Positions 35,984 to 36,150 of a stretch of DNA of 36,150 nt are shown here, piece by piece. Within the stretch, counting starts at the first letter, position 1, and every line of letters begins with the position of its first letter. The position numbers and the translations under genes are program-made. Location of the stretch: assembly GCA_013297655.1 (NCBI GenBank), contig JAAFHV010000069.1:1-36150 (forward strand). The letters are read 5' to 3'. Source of the DNA: Myxococcales bacterium (GTDB taxonomy: Bacteria > Myxococcota_A > Polyangia > Polyangiales > Polyangiaceae). The notes beneath the pieces are model-generated. The model was given only the letters and a program-made list of their open reading frames with translations, ran no database searches and was not told where the DNA came from.

Positions 35984-36150
35984 ATGCCTGAGGTCGTTTC
36001 GTTAGCCCAAGGGGCGCTTTGTATTTCGATCGACGTCGAGGCGATGTGGGGCGTGTGGGATCACGCGACGTTGGGCGAGGCGAGGCTCTGTGCGGAGCGT
36101 GAGGGGCCTACGATCGATCGGCTTCTCGCTACGTTCGCGAAGTACGAGGC
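35984..36150 (+). CDS. Polysaccharide deacetylase, 5' part only
   Basis: An open frame from the ATG at 35984 runs without a stop to the window end (55 codons). Its start reads LCISIDVEAMWGVWDH, matching deacetylases whose first metal-binding motif is (I/S)-x-x-D-x-E-x-x-W-G. The later segment TIDRLLATFAKYE matches the helix that normally precedes a TWA(T/I) strand. No signal peptide is seen. The upstream ribosome site is weak (GGGG about 20 bases before). Substrate unknown; a surface-glycan precursor is likely. The gene continues beyond the window. Confidence 0.7.
   Translation, partial: MPEVVSLAQGALCISIDVEAMWGVWDHATLGEARLCAEREGPTIDRLLATFAKYE

Noticed and set aside
35091-36005. Open frames through the repeat array (35091-36005, 35468-35953, 35545-35991)
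   Set aside because: Two or three frames stay open at once, repeat units are not multiples of three, and the first overlaps the acetyltransferase gene for over 400 bases.

Overview
This is a very GC-rich, gene-dense stretch of bacterial chromosome. Several features point to a myxobacterium (phylum Myxococcota, most likely the Polyangia/Sorangiineae side): many lipoproteins with Asp/Ala/Gly-rich linkers, a cysteine-rich secreted lipoprotein, very long TPR proteins, an MJ0042-type zinc ribbon joined to a GYF domain, and frequent GTG/TTG starts with 1-4 base overlaps between genes. This placement rests on protein style, not on a marker-gene search. I see no rRNA, tRNA, insertion sequence, phage gene or CRISPR array. 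Bases 1-50, before the rimO stop codon, hold nothing I can assign.

Layout. (1) 51-5850, minus strand: carA, a lamin-tail-domain lipoprotein and rimO form a tight run. Upstream of them lie a proline-rich putative outer-membrane barrel protein and a 49-cysteine lipoprotein. The cysteine-rich gene has its own promoter and a textbook rho-independent terminator. (2) 5851-6140: divergent promoter region. (3) 6141-20766, plus strand: a six-gene run of about 14.6 kb, largely joined by ATGA/GTGA overlaps. It encodes a zinc ribbon-GYF-TM-TPR protein, an SppA-type protease predicted to be a lipoprotein, a 2488-residue TPR protein, two lipoproteins and a TerB-like protein. It ends at a hairpin facing a convergent gene. 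(4) 20807-24229, minus strand: a TPR protein and a family 2 glycosyltransferase. (5) 24539-27151, plus strand: a Gfo/Idh/MocA sugar dehydrogenase, a polysaccharide-deacetylase-like protein and a WbqC-family protein, with a convergent GNAT acetyltransferase. (6) 27868-31313, plus strand: a DinG/XPD-type helicase and enolase. (7) 31345-34348, minus strand: a four-gene overlapping run of a polytopic membrane protein resembling glycan polymerases, two lipoproteins and a DUF3025 protein. (8) 34543-36150, plus strand: a serine O-acetyltransferase, a 29-bp-unit tandem repeat array, and the first 55 codons of another polysaccharide deacetylase cut by the window end.

How the parts fit. Housekeeping genes (carA, rimO, eno, cysE) are interleaved with envelope genes. 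The glycosyltransferase, sugar dehydrogenase, deacetylase-like, WbqC, GNAT and polymerase-like genes look like parts of surface-glycan synthesis spread over several short transcription units. The most interesting unit is 6141-20766. Its first protein has the cytoplasmic layout (zinc ribbon then GYF, then one membrane span) known from GltJ/AgmX of the Myxococcus gliding machine, but with TPRs in place of a TonB-like region. It is coupled to a lipoprotein protease, a giant cytosolic TPR scaffold and surface lipoproteins. No function can be read directly, but the coupling argues that these act together across the envelope.
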